From NCBI GenBank assembly GCA_043228905.1, contig JBHGNT010000018.1, forward strand, positions 3,038,001-3,102,000: a stretch of DNA of 64,000 nucleotides, given 5' to 3'. A program made the translations under genes and the position numbers. The DNA comes from Azolla caroliniana (Eukaryota > Polypodiophyta). This document shows, piece by piece, positions 23,332 through 36,200 of the stretch. Position 1 is the first letter of the stretch; the number at the start of each line of letters is the position of its first letter. Under the pieces are notes generated by a model, which saw nothing but the letters and a program-made list of their open reading frames with translations, was not told the DNA's origin and did not search any database.

Positions 23332-25801
23332 ATGGACCAATCCCTAGCACAAGATCATAAAATGGAAGAGATATCAGACCCTAATTCACGAGTTGTGAAT
23401 TATTTCGACAAGGTTGACACGAAGGCAAATAGACCATTGCCTCAAAAACATAACTCAGGTAAAGAAAGACTCGAGATATTTGTTTTTAGCTTAGTAGATT
23501 ATATTGTGGATTAAGTAGTTAGCATTTTCTCTAATTGGCTTAATACTTATCGATCCATCGAAATGTTTCAGGAAGTTGAGTCTTAATCTATTTTGTTCGA
23601 AAGAAATAGTGTGTAAAGGCCTAAAACAATGAAAACAGATGTTATTTTCACATAGTAATCTTTCACTAACCAATCTCTCTTATGAAGGCCGCATGATGTT
23701 AATATTCACTGCAATGTTTGCAGAAAAGATTTTCATCGCAATGTTAATTTCTTTTTTTTATCCTACAGAAGTAGATGCAATTTGGGAGCTTACTTCTATC
23801 GACACACCAAGGTCTCAACTAAATGATAATGGTTAGTTAGTCTATGTAAACTATAAACTTGTACATATCATATGAATGAATAATCAAGTATCTTAAATTA
23901 TGTTCTCCTGGCTGCATACTTGATGTTGAAGCTTGTTCACACGTGATTTGCAAATACATTAAGTTATCAATCATGTATGCTTCATTCATACTTTTACGTA
24001 TCGATAACGTATGCTTCATTCATACTTTTATGTATTGATCATGTATAGGTTATACATGCATTTGCATATCAATAATGTCTAGTTTATACACACATTTACT
24101 CATTGATCTTGGTTCGTTTATTCATATATTTTACTTATTGATCATGCATGGTTTATGATACATTTTTTATTTGTAGATGGATCATTGTTTACATCACTAA
24201 TGTGTGTGGGTATAAACTCTGACAAAGCAGTATACCAAATGATAGATTCATATAGAATCTACTTATGATTGTCATTCATACACACGTAGAAATGTCTGCA
24301 TGTGCTATGCTACTAATAAATTTGTACCAATACTGTTCATACTTAAATTAAATAGATGGATAAACATAGAAGTAAATAAATAAATAAACCTGAATTTGGT
24401 TATCTCTCCCTATATGTCAGGAACTCTCCAGAAAACAAGGTTTTTCACTATTCCTGAAGGGAATGGATCCTTGAACAAAGGTCTCTTTACAGTCTCTTTG
24501 TTATATATTGAGCGAAAACAAATGGAAAATCTTGTTTTCTTTTCCAAGCTCAACCTTAGAAGTTCAAACATTACTTTTAAATATTAAAAAGGAAGCTGAC
24601 TTTGTTTATCATTACTTGGGTAGATTTAAATTTGGCAAAATTGAACAAAGAGAAGATTCTCTCTCTAATCAAAGCATGGGAAGACAATATGAAAAGGCAA
24701 TCCCAAAATAGGTAATTTATTTTTGTCTTTTGATCAAATAATTTTCCTTTTCTTAACATCCTCACACTTTCCTTATGAATGATGAAGTCTTAATATTTTA
24801 TCGGGAAAAAAATGCACATCTATACAGTAGCCCCAAGTGAAAACAAAATCGTCAGTTTACTCCTTTGTAGTATGAAATTTTAGACAAACTGCAAAAGGTA
24901 TATTCTATTAAATATATGGAAAAAGGTAAGGGTATTTTGGTTTTTTAATTAACCAATGTTAAATTCTTGTGAATACCGATCGATATATAAATGAACTGTT
25001 AGAAAAAAAGTTTACGTTGGATGTGATTCAGAAGCATATAATTGTGAAATTGTTGTAGGAGAAGTTCACAACTTACCATTTTCTATTTTTTACTCTTAGT
25101 TATAACAAGAAAATAGCTAACATCAATGCTTGGGAAGTGGCTGAAAAAGCAAGGGCTGAAGCAAGATTGAGAAGCATAGAGGTGAATTTTCTATAAAGTG
25201 CAGCAGATATTATTATAATTATTAGCTTTGCCCTTTTAAAAGGAAATCCTATAGTTTTCAATTCATCTCAGATTGCAAGAAATTGATTTGTAAAATCACA
25301 AAAAATTCATGAGAAAAGTGTTATTTAATGGTTAGTGTCATGATCCCAGCAGAAAAAAATAAATATGATTGCCTTTGTAACGATTAGAACCCATTGGTAT
25401 AGACTTGAACCAAAAACTTGAAGGTTTTAAAACCATAAGCTTTCCATTACACCATGGAAATTGCACTTGAAATTGTTGTTCCCAATGGGTACATCAATGC
25501 AATGCTTTCACGTAGACCCTTAGCATGTTATGACATCTTGTTCATGTTACCTATTAACTTATATATACATATTATAGCACTTGGTTATATGATTGACTAC
25601 CAGGAAAAATTGGAAAAAGAAAAGGCTGCATGTGTCGAAAGGGCGAAGAACAAGGTCGCACAAGTGCACCGTGTGGCAGAGGAACAAAGGGCCCTTGTTG
25701 AAGCAAATCATGGAAAAGAGGTAGTGAAGGCTGAGGAGATAGCTGCCAAGTGTCGAGCATTCGGAGGTCGACCTGCTAGAAGATTCTCATTCTTCTCTTG
25801 A
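23332..25801 (+). CDS. Remorin family protein
   Basis: Six exons (23332-23458, 23769-23831, 24421-24480, 24624-24711, 25100-25181, 25604-25801) join with consistent phases into 205 residues. Remorins are plant-specific plasma-membrane nanodomain scaffolds with roles in signalling, symbiosis and defence. The first 80 residues are polar and unlike other families. From about residue 90 the Remorin_C domain is clear: ILSLIKAWEDNMKRQ, KKIANINAWEVAEKARAEAR, RSIEEKLEKEKAA, ERAKNKVAQVHRVAEEQRA and KAEEIAAKCRAFGG, a heptad-patterned coiled coil. The C-terminus (RPARRFSFFS) is basic-aromatic, as expected of a membrane anchor, but lacks the Cys often S-acylated in some groups. A TGA lies immediately upstream in frame, fixing the start unless an upstream exon is used. 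Subgroup uncertain. Confidence 0.88.
23940..24180. repeat. Minisatellite in remorin intron 2
   Basis: Repeated text around TATGCTTCATTCATACTTTTA(C/T)GTAT and (G/A)ATCATGTATAG(G)TTTATAC recurs four to five times with a period near 42 bp, diverging rightward. It lies wholly within the intron between exons 2 and 3. Confidence 0.6.
25340..25459 (-). mobile_element. tRNA-derived SINE-like fragment in remorin intron 5
   Basis: On the minus strand the segment starts TTCCATGGTGTAATGGAAAGC and carries an A-box-like TGGTGTAATGG and a B-box-like GGTTCAAGTC at tRNA spacing, resembling a tRNA-Gln-like head. The stems do not pair well enough for a working tRNA. A SINE head or decayed tRNA copy is the best reading. 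Confidence 0.5.
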
Positions 25802-28720
25802 GAACATGGAAATGAAGTTTCATCTCAAACGACATATAAATCTACGAGAGCATGCCTACTTAGTTTGAGTTTGTCAATTATCTCATCTCTGGTTGAATTC
25901 ACAAAATATCCCGATGATTTTAAGGTTTTGGATTAAGTTACAATTAACAGTGCTGCTATACTATTAGTGGACTTGTGGACATAGGATTGTATCAGAAGTC
26001 TAGAGTGTAAATCTTGCATTTTATGCTGGATTTAAAAACAATACCCCCAAACCTAGTTTTAAGCTTTTGGATCAAGTGACACACATGTATTGCTAATGGG
26101 CATTTTGGACCTAGAACTCACTCACATAAGTTGGGTAAGGATTTGCAAACTTGCTGTCTGTGAGCTAACGTTCCTTTGGACCTATGGATGCATATTGAGT
26201 TGCCAACAGGCTATCATGAGTGCAACAGTGCACTTTTGTTGTCAAGTCTATGCATTTATTGTTAGTATTCTTTACATCAATTAATAAGAGGTGACTCAAT
26301 TGCCGAACATTTAAATTCTAAGATTCATGTTTTGCTAATTTTGAAAGATATTTGAGGCACGAGTTCATGTTTTTCGTAATTCTCACACCGTCAATCTGGT
26401 GAATTATGTTTGAGCACATTTAATTGAGATTTAAATGTTCTTTGTCGATGTTTGCATGTGATAAGTGTTTTTTTGTATGGATTTCACTTGTTTCAGATGA
26501 CAATAAAGAAGCATGAAATCGTTATTGTATACTCTTCCAATTTTCAATTCTAAGCTTTGATTGTGGAATGCGTACATTGTTGCTAGCTTCACTCATCAAG
26601 ATGAAACCCCATGGCAAAACTAGTCTTAAAATTGTAGGCAGTTATGGTTGATTCTTCTACTCATACTCATGTAGTTGTAAATCTGAATGGACTTTGGACA
26701 TGTGGACAACATAATCTCCCATCCCAATCAATGTCATGCTATAGATCAAAACTTTGTGAAAGAAACATTTGATAAATTATAGTACTTGAACAAAAGAATA
26801 TGAATAGGAAAGTTTTTGAACAAATTGTAGCATGCAATTGGAGTCTGCTTGAAGCAATGTATCTACACAAAACAAAGTATGTACTTGGAAGAAAATATCC
26901 AACCAAAGTATGTATTGTGGAAGAGGTGACAATCACATGCGAAAATATTGAAACAAAACTAGAACCACTAAAGAATAAAGTGAGATTAGGATCTCCTTGG
27001 CCATCCCAAGGGTTAAGATTATAGGGGAGCCAAACCTTGGGATGCATTGTTAAGTACCTATCGCACATATGATTCTATGAAGCCCCATGAAGACATTAGC
27101 ATTGGTGTTAGCACTAGAAAAGATGGAAAGAACAAAAATTATTCCAGAGCTTTAGGCCAAATTGCCACCCAATGCGAAAGGAGACAAACCTTTTCTTAAA
27201 AGCTATAAAAGTCATCTTCGTGACTTTTTAGATTCTTCTTTACGTTGGGTTTCCTCTCCTCTCATAACCTAAGCTAGAGCACTCTCCCTTTTCTTTATCA
27301 CCGACTATAGTGAGTTGAGTAATTAGGGTTCAACATTAATTAGCTAAGTCCTAATCAATCCTCCTTTTCTATGTCTTGTGTGGATTCTTCTATTAATTGT
27401 GGCGTGGTTAACATTACTAAGTATAATACTTGTCGTATATAGACGTTTACACCATTTTCGAGGACTCAATTAGCTTCCTTATTAGGTTTAGCATAAGGAA
27501 GTATGAGCAAGAGTTTGCGAGGTTAGGGTTTGTCAAGGTTGTGGCTTGAGAGCAATTGACAATAGCTCTTGCCTTGTTCGCCACCTATAGGGTATATGGA
27601 CGTCGGAGCCCCTTGACTAACAATATTGACGTGGAAGCAAAATTCTGGTGAATGACTTAGAGCCAACATAAGCATAAATAACTATTTTCAATCTAAGGTG
27701 GAAAAGGCAAAGTAGAGAGATTATATATGTATATAAATCCATGGGAGCATTAAGTGCATTTCCTTTGGCATTGAGGTTATCTAATATCTAATAGCCATGT
27801 TTATTAGATATGTTAGGTACAATATGGGCACGAAACATATGTAACATGTTGATATGGGTTAAGTACCTCCCACATATTGTTTAATACTTGAAAATACTTA
27901 CTTCGAATATAATTTATTAAATAATTCGAGCCATTTTTTAGCACATTTACAATCTAAAATACTTGCAATTATAATAGGTTTATTGTTTTAAACAATAGTT
28001 CATACTGTGCTACTCTAATTCCACTTGATATATATGTGCTTCACTTTAGTAGTGGAATTTAAGATCTAGGATTAAACATAAATTTTTAATGAGGATCAAG
28101 AACAAACTATTATTGGGCTATTATGTTGCAACTTTAGGTTTTGTTAACCATGATAATTTGTCTCACGCTTTTCAATGGGTTTTTTTTGTTATGAAGCCAT
28201 AGCTTTAAACTCCTTTTTAATGACCTCCATGGAATATCACACCATAACCATAAGTTGAACGAATAACTGATCTAGTGATTCTCACAATTGAGCTCTACAA
28301 GCATCTAGTCCTTAGAGGTGTTGCCTTTATGACGACCAATCTTACATCCCCTTAGAGGTTTTGCCTGGCCATAAGATCCTCACTAGTTTAGAGACAACAA
28401 ATAATTATCGTGTATTGTCATGTTGGTTTAAACGTTAACCATAGAGGCATTATCATCAAATTATATTCATTGATTACCCTTTTTATTCTCTCATAATGGA
28501 AACATAACTAACGGCCTTTTTATTCTCTCATAATGGAAACATAACTAACGGTCGGTCTAATTTCATTCGTGTTCCTTAGTTCATTTATTTTTCTCTACAC
28601 TCTAATGATTTCCATTAGTTATTGATTTGTTGCAATTTTTTTCTCATCTTCTTCCATGTAATGACTTGACTCCTTCATTAGTGTCTTGTTATTTTCTCTC
28701 TCTCTCTCTCTCTTATTGTA
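25802..28720. other. Intergenic DNA
   Basis: AT-rich with no recognisable gene. A 37-bp unit starting CCTTTTTATTCTC is perfectly duplicated head to tail at 28478-28514 and 28515-28551. A (CT)n run lies near 28694-28712. Confidence 0.6.
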
Positions 28721-28724
28721 ATTA

Positions 28725-28921
28725 ACTTACTCTAGTGGTAAGTTGTTAACACTACAAGCATTGCTTGTGTCTTGGGTTCAAAACCCAGTTTTCTCACTTC
28801 TCTCTATTATATACTTCATATATCTCTCTTAATTCACTAGATGCCATTATGGAATGTAGGGCTTGAACCCATGACCACCTGGTCTCCATTGGGCAACCTT
28901 ACCAACTGAGCTACATCTGGG

Positions 28922-28925
<4 letters not shown>
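28725..28925. mobile_element. Two tRNA-like SINE heads facing each other
   Basis: On the plus strand ACTCTAGTGGTAAG (28729) and GGGTTCAAAACCC (28774) have A-box/B-box spacing. On the minus strand TAGCTCAGTTGGTAAGG (28897-28913) and GGGTTCAAGCC (28859-28870) do the same. Neither folds into a convincing acceptor stem, so both look like tRNA-derived SINE heads rather than tRNA genes. They converge on a shared pyrimidine-rich middle. Confidence 0.5.
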
Positions 28926-28974
<49 letters not shown>

Positions 28975-29018
28975 TCACTCACTCACTCACTCACTCACTC
29001 ACTCACTCACTCACTCAT
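28921..29018. repeat. Compound microsatellite (CT)n(CA)n(CTCA)n
   Basis: An uninterrupted change from CT to CA to ACTC units over about 95 bp, directly beside the SINE-like heads. Confidence 0.9.
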
Positions 29019-29980
29019 AAATCCTTCATAACCAAGAAATCAACAAAGAAAGCCCTAAGAAAAATCACCTTCTCCTTGTTGGCTGTTGGCCTTAGCGAAA
29101 TTTTGAAATTTCTATTTTTTGTTTGTAGATGTCGCGAATGTAAACATTCATTGAGTAGTTCTTTATCTCAACTACAACTAACTGTCATTGATATCTATTG
29201 AGTACTTGTTGGAATGATTTTCATAATTTAGTGGTTTATTCATACTCTTTAATAACTGCTAGCAATTTATAAGTTTTCATCTTCCATGTCAAGTCTCTTA
29301 ACTTTTAGGAAACCTCTCTATTGTATTGATTTCCTATCATTTATTCATTATCTCTAGCATGTTGAGATTTGTTCGCTCCTAAAGATTGTAAGAACTATTT
29401 GTCAAAAAATGTGATATCCTCTTGGTGTCTACTAGTCCATGGACAAGACATGAGGACAATGGAAGTTAGGGGAGTTTGGTGTGGTTCAAATGGCAAGCTC
29501 ACATTTAAGTATCCAATCTAAGCTTGGATTTGTTCATTTTGGAAGCGTCCCTCTCTTATCAAATATCGAATCATATCACTCAAAATTTGATGAAGGTAAG
29601 AAATCAAATTTCCTTTTGACTTTCAAAGGCCCCCAACTCACATATAAATAGCCCATATTGTGTATGAGTATAAATACACGTAGGGCAAAACCTCATTTGA
29701 TGTATGCAAGTTAGATGTGCTCTATAGAAGATAATAAAGGTGTAGCATTCCTTCTTCTTCCAATGGAATATTCTATCTATTGATTTTCTAAACCTAAGCC
29801 TTCTTGAATGCTATGACATTATAAAAATCGAAATGCTTACTTCTTATGAAAACTTTCGTACAACAATTGTTACATTGGCCTTGCTTAGCCACACAAATTC
29901 TCTCACAAAAGTCTAAATGCTTACTTCTTATCAAAACGTCCCATACAAAATTGTTGCATTTTCCTCGCTTAGCCACACAA

Positions 29981-30030
<50 letters not shown>

Positions 30031-31305
30031 ACACACATTACGATGTGAGACAAGACCTTGGGGTGCAAGTGATGACAGTGGTCGCCTATGCATACTTTAC
30101 CCTAAACACGTTCAAAGTCTGAATATCACAATTTGATACAATGCGCTATGATCATATTCAACCATGCTTTCCACACATCTTTGACCAAAGCCAATCCTTG
30201 CACGATTTTCTCTCACAACCACAATGTGCACTCTCTTGATTGCAACAATTATTGGTGAAGTTCTTGAACATGGAGAATCGCTACTCACTTTCACATGTAT
30301 TAAGTGAAATATAATATTTTTGGTCTCATAGGTAATATTTGAGCTTTGAGGACGATAATAGAATCTCTCTCACTCTCTCTCTAGTTTAATCCTAACCACA
30401 AGCTCAACCTTGTTCTAAACATCACAATCAATCTCCCATGGTCGTTAAAGATATTTACCTTGGAGAAACAAAAGCTTACGCAAATTATACGATCATTGTT
30501 AGGATTACCAACCTTGAAACAATACAATTCGTTTATAGAAATATGGCATAACATCAAATCCAATGCAAGCAAGCTTATTTATTTGGAATTCTTTACATTT
30601 TGGTTTATTTTAATCATATATGCATCTTGTGCAAAACCTTAGTTCGCTAATACTTCAAATTGCAAGTGCTTCTTATATGTTTTCCCAATTTGATTGTGAA
30701 TCACCAAGTTGGGGAATCAATTTCTATGCATATGATGTTTTATACTTGCTCTCTATTGTTGGAGATCGTATAATTCAATGTCTATGTTAACCATGACAAA
30801 TCAACACATGGATGGCCAAAGTGTTGCTTTTCCCACGCAAGGCAAGATTCTCAACTAGAACCTATGCTTGAACTATAGTGTTGTTCTCTATGGATTTCAT
30901 CCATGATAGCAATCAATGTGACAATAAACGCATAATCCATGCCTGGATGTACAAGAACCACAAACACATTTTTCTCCAAAGGCAAGCTTGTATCCGTATA
31001 TTTCCTCCTAACCTACAAAATAGCCAAAATGCTTTTGTTAAATGTCAGACTCAAAACACATTTGTTGTGGCTTGGAGAACGATGCAAAGTTCTCATTAAA
31101 TGCTTTAGAGAGCAATGTTCATTATGATCATTCCAAGCTCATTATGAGCAATGAATATAGGCGTGGACAAAATGCTTCAAAGAGCAATGTTCACAAGGAC
31201 CGTTCAAAGTTTGTAATGAGCAATGAATGTAAGAATGGGCAGACGTCAAAGCACGCTTTTAAGGGAAGCAACAATAAATCAAAGATGGTGTGATAAAATC
31301 ATCAC
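29019..31305. other. Intergenic DNA with small duplications
   Basis: A unit with AATGCTTACTTCTTAT(G/C)AAAAC is duplicated at about 29831 and 29917, followed by (CT)n(CA)n near 29982-30038. A unit of about 72 bp with AGAGCAATGTTCA and ATGAGCAATGAAT is duplicated over 31099-31240. No coding region was recognised; the missing third exon of the LURP-one-related gene was sought here and not found. Confidence 0.55.
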
Positions 31306-32865
31306 CTCGGCAACAATTTGGGATTCGTGAAAGATGGTGCAATTCCTTTCCAGATAGTTCCCTTTCACTTTGAATTGGGGCTTGCTCCCTTTCTTGTGTG
31401 ATGCTAGGAAGACATGCAAGGAAGTCTTGACTTGAAAATAGGTCGACCTTTTCACATGGAAGAGCGCTTCTTCAGGGTTTGGCAACTCGCCGCGGAACAC
31501 ATCCCACCTGTTGTACAAACTTAGCGCCTACATACATACCAATAAGCCAAGACACACAAGAGCATCAAAGAGTGATGTGAGCACCTCCAAACCCACAACC
31601 TACAATAAAAGTGGATTGAAGAGAAGCGAATCGAAGGCGCACACCCGTGCGAAAACACAAAAGTAGATTGAAGTGAAGCAAATTGAAGGCGCACACTCGT
31701 GCAGAAACACAAAAGCAACTTCAGGAGCCCACCATATTCCAAACGCAAAAGCAAAGGAAACTGGCATTGGAAGTGCATAAGCTAAAAGCCAAAAAGCCAA
31801 AAATGGTGCAAGACAAATACCAAAAAGAAAAAACGGCTTCAAAGAAAAAGAGCACTAAAAAAGAAATAGCACGAGCCTCATTAAAAATATACAAGACTAA
31901 TACTCACACTAATACTAATGCTAATCCTAATCTTAATCCTAATTCTAATGTTAACGCCAATACTAGTACTAATACCCAATGAAATACTAGCACTAATACC
32001 CAATGAATAAACATATAGGGTTATAATTAGGCATAATTAGTGTTGTTTGGGTATTTTTAATGCATATACAAAAGCTAATGTATTAGTATTTTAATGTATT
32101 AGCTAATGCTAATACCAATACCAATACCAATACCAATCCCAATACCAATACTAATACTTATACTAATATTAATACCCAATGAATAAATGTATAGGATTAA
32201 AATTAAGCATAATTAGTGTTTGGGTATTTTTAATGCATACAAAAAAGCTAATGTATTAGCATTAGCATTAGCTAATGCTAATACTAATACTCATACTCAA
32301 TGAATAAATGTATAGGATTAAAATTAGGCATAATTAGTGTTGTTTGGGTATTTTCAATGCATACACAAATTTAAAGACAAGAATTGAGTGTTCTGGGGTG
32401 TTTTAATGGTGGTGATGGCACCGGGTCATGGCAGGAATAGATCCAGAAGAAAGGGGTAGAGAGGGGCACCTTTCTATGGGCACAGAGGATGGGGACGCGC
32501 GCAGAGTCGAGGACGAGGACACGATTACATAGCTTCGGCGGCACATATAAGCTCTTCATGTGGCGGCTATGGCGGCGGCGCGAAGAAGGAGGCGGAGGAG
32601 GAGGAGCCGAAAGCATGGTGAGGAGGATGTCATCCCGAGGATCCCTAACCAACATATTCGACACATCGGCTTCATCGTAATAAGAATCACCATGGATTTT
32701 GGCCCCCCCATACTTATTATATTCCTGCTTCTTTGAGATGGTGAGCTGTAGAGGAAAGCGCACCGCGAATCGGGATGATCCCACCAAATCCATCTTCATC
32801 ACCATAGATTCATCGGAAGAATAACAAGAAGCTGAAGTATTGATACTAGTATGAACCTCTCGGAT

Positions 32866-32898
<33 letters not shown>

Positions 32899-32952
32899 TT
32901 TTTCTTCTTCTTCTTCTTCTTCTTTTTGATTCCCCTGTTTCTCCATAGCCAT
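31306..32952 (-). CDS. LURP-one-related (LOR) protein, 3' end not found
   Basis: Two minus-strand exons, 32470-32952 and 31306-31527, join in phase 0 (GTGCCC donor, GTATGTAG acceptor) to give 235 residues without a stop. The family (DUF567, tubby-like beta-barrel) includes LURP1, needed for basal defence against an oomycete in Arabidopsis; biochemical role unknown. Matches are VLVLDSARVPILCAHRK into ALSLYNRWDVFRGE across the junction, then ALFHVKRSTYFQVKTSL, FLASHKKG, FKVKGNYLERNCTI and IVAE. The usual next exon (starting near MHKKHT, ending with the Tyr-Pro-Asn beta-hairpin) was not seen; the frame runs to a stop seven codons past a good donor. Unusual features are an N-terminal Glu/Asp tract encoded by TCT- and ATC-type microsatellites and a PPPPPP/Arg-rich insertion (about residues 115-140). 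Start chosen at MAMEKQ. Confidence 0.72.
31880..32365. repeat. CTAATA-rich minisatellite with palindromes in the LOR intron
   Basis: Runs of CTAATAC, CTAATGC and CCAATAC units alternate with three copies of a longer block containing GAATAAA(T/C)(G/A)TATAGG and TTTGGGTATTTT(T/C)AATGCAT. GCTAATGTATTAGC and TTAGCTAATGCTAATAC-type segments are self-complementary and could form hairpins. Confidence 0.65.
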
Positions 32953-33127
32953 GGCTAGTATTCCTTCATGCTTGAAGAACAGGAACAGAGGGCAATCTCT
33001 TCTTCTAGTAAGCAAAAGAAAAAACAAAACATAAAAGAGGAAAAAAGAGAAGAAGGAGAGATGAAAGAAGGGGGCAAAAAAGTTCTTAACCTTTTATTTT
33101 GTTTTTGTATACATAAAGAGAGAAGGA

Positions 33128-33154
33128 TAATAGATATATATATATATACAGTGT

Positions 33155-33194
<40 letters not shown>

Positions 33195-33255
33195 GTGTAT
33201 ATGTATGTGTATGTGTATGTGTATATGTATATGTATATGTATATGTATTACATAT
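33128..33255. repeat. (TATG)n/(TA)n microsatellite
   Basis: Over 100 bp of TATATG/TATGTG units just upstream of the minus-strand LOR gene. Simple repeat. Confidence 0.85.
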
Positions 33256-36200
33256 GTGAATTAGCCTAAAGTTAAACTCCAAATCATTCATTGCATTTGC
33301 TATGTAAATAAGGTAAGAAAGTTGTAATAAATTGACTTGTAGAAGTGAATGTTTAGTATGTTCATAAGAATGGCAAATGTCTGAGAGTTTTTCACCATTA
33401 CAAAACCTTTTACGATACTTGTGATTTGAGAGGTTTAGTGGCCGAGCAATCAATGATTAGTGAACATTGCATCGTTGGCCTCGTAAAAAAAAAAAGACAG
33501 ACATGTATGGCCTTGATTCATCTTTTCAACATGGACATGGCATGTTCTAGAATACTACTATGTTACGATGCCCAATGCCTGGGTGCATAAGTTTCTTTAC
33601 AAGGCACACATGTATACGTATGGTTTGTTGGGCATATACACAATCATGGATTCATAGAATATAATACGCACTAAAGGTGTGTAGTGTGTGAATTGAAGTT
33701 TAAATGCGTTTTCACCACTTGACAAGGAAATGTTTGTCTATGTATGGTTGTTGTTATGAGCTCAAGCCAATCTCTTCAATGTTGTACTACTCCTATGATT
33801 GTGGGGCTGTTTTTTAGTACAAAGAAGCATATCATAGTGCAAAACCCCATGTTTCGACCAAAAGTACAAACTAAAGCAAAGAAATAATATATCGGGTTGC
33901 ATCTTGCCACATAAAACACACATAAACATGGGCGTTTCAAAATAATTGATTTGAATATGAGACAACGTATTGCCCTCACGATCATGAATAATTTTGCCTC
34001 TTTACAAATCAAAACTTCTCAATGTGTCAATTGAATCAAATTAGGTAGGACGAGGTTGATGAGGGAGAAGCATTCAATAACCTTGTGACAATATCCTATG
34101 TATGTCACGTTCGCTCATCCTTGTTGTTAATAAATGTCATTCATTTGGCATCTAGTATTTGGGATTTTGGAAATTATGTGCCTTGCTTGACAATTATAAC
34201 ACTAGAGGAGTAGTTCTATACATATAAATTATAATAAGTTTGAATAATTTAATTCATATATAAATAAATTATACATGGGCCTTTTTGAATACATAACCTT
34301 CACTCATTGACATGTCACAACGTTGACTTCTATACCATTTTGTGTGTTTGCATTATAGCCTTCCATTGCTCGATATAGGGCATCTCCATAGTGAACTATA
34401 TCCCTAGTTGTAATTCATCTTCAATCCAAACACTGTGATAGTTGTATGAATTGATTTATTCGGGACTGTAAACCATGCTTTCTTTTACATCATTTGTCCA
34501 TTTTTCTTACAACATTGCTTTCATTTCTCATACTCTTTGGCTGATTGAATAATATTGACACAATATTTAATTAGATCGTCATCCATTAAGTCATTGTTTG
34601 TGTGGTAAATTATGCCAAAATAAAGTGAAGTATAAGGGGAAAAGAAAGAGAATGTCGGTTTTTTGATAATTGATTTAATGCTCCTTGGCAATGATCAATC
34701 AAATTTTCTATAGAAGAGAATACAATTTATGCATAACATCCTAGATAAGTCATTATTATAAATCTTCAATCAACTAATTTGTTTTATTACTTGTGTGTTG
34801 GTTGCATCATGTTCTATTATAACATACCATCATGAAAATGCATATTAGTGGTTAGCATTAACATCTAATTAGGTGTCTAACAAATTGGTCGATAATTATT
34901 CATACCCCATATAGAATAAGGTGTTTGAACCCATGATATGGAAAAGGTGTTTCCTGGAAATTGAAGTAAGAAAATGTATGTGTCGACTGTGTCTTATCTA
35001 TAGGATTTAAAGGACATGGTACCTAAATTTGTAATGTAGAAATAAACTGAAGTCACATTTCAAATGCAAAATTGCCTTGCGAATTTATTTACATTTGAAT
35101 GATATGCAATCAGCAAAGATCCCAATCTATTGGACATTCACTCTGCTTTTAGAACCGACATCAATATGGGACCTTACCTTGTATTGGGTAAACGACACTT
35201 AAAACCGACTTCTCTAGACATAAAGCATCACCCTTAGTTGTAGGAATGTGACCTTAATGCATACTTTAGAATTCAAGTCATACTCCGACTATGCTTACAT
35301 TCGAAATATTTGATCTATATGTCTTTCCTTAGTGAAGCTGAATGGAATCTAAAAATAAATGAACTCCGTCAAAAAAACTTTCTTTGCATCTTTCTAGACT
35401 TTGTGTGTTTGCTTTAATTGCAAGACTAACTAAACGACAATAAATAGACATAAGAACTTATAGAACCTTTGAATGAATTGTAAAATATGACAATCATGAT
35501 GGTTCATCGTTCAACTTGGAAAAAAGGGTTGTGTGCATTGTGAATAACATACAAATAGTATTGAGTAAAGAACTAAACATTTTATAAGATTCCTTTACAA
35601 GTTCTCTTTACATAGGAAACACACACACACACACACACTTATAGTAACCATTCATAGCGTCTTACAAACAATTTCTCCTTACATGAAGTTTTGTGTATCA
35701 TACCTTCATAGTAAATGAGTTTTACATACAATTTTAACAGATTTAATACATCGTCGCACCATTTCATGAAGACCCCAAATCATTTATAGAAGAGATTAGT
35801 TAAGATGTGCAATGTGACAATAAATTATTTGAGCAGTGTTATGAGAATCGAGAGATGTTATGCCCTATATTTGAGCAACATACAATTCGGTTGTAGCAAA
35901 ACCACACAAGCACCCAAACTAGCTTTGATACATGAGGGCCATTGTCTAAACTTGAGAAGCAACAACATTGAGCAATTTGACTATGTTTCTATTGTGGTGG
36001 TTGTAGACACATTCGGTGATTTATCCACATCAAGTAAATCAACTAAGAGCCCATGAAAAATTGGTTTCTTGTTCTTTGGTTGGTTCAAATAGTAAGCCTA
36101 CGACCCTAATCCAGAATAATAGTTTTAACATTTACGAACTGACCAAAACATGTGACAATGGGTAAGTCTAGCCAAAACCAAAGCCATCCAATTAGACAAT

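Noticed and set aside
28859-28925. tRNA gene on the minus strand
   Set aside because: A- and B-box text is good, but the acceptor stem does not pair and the T-stem is imperfect; better read as a SINE head.
31683-31982. 99-codon Asn/Thr/Lys-rich open frame
   Set aside because: Produced by CTAATA-type repeats in the LOR intron; no stop codons simply because of repeat composition.
33094-33453. Tyr/Thr-rich minus-strand frame
   Set aside because: Translation of a TATG/TA microsatellite.
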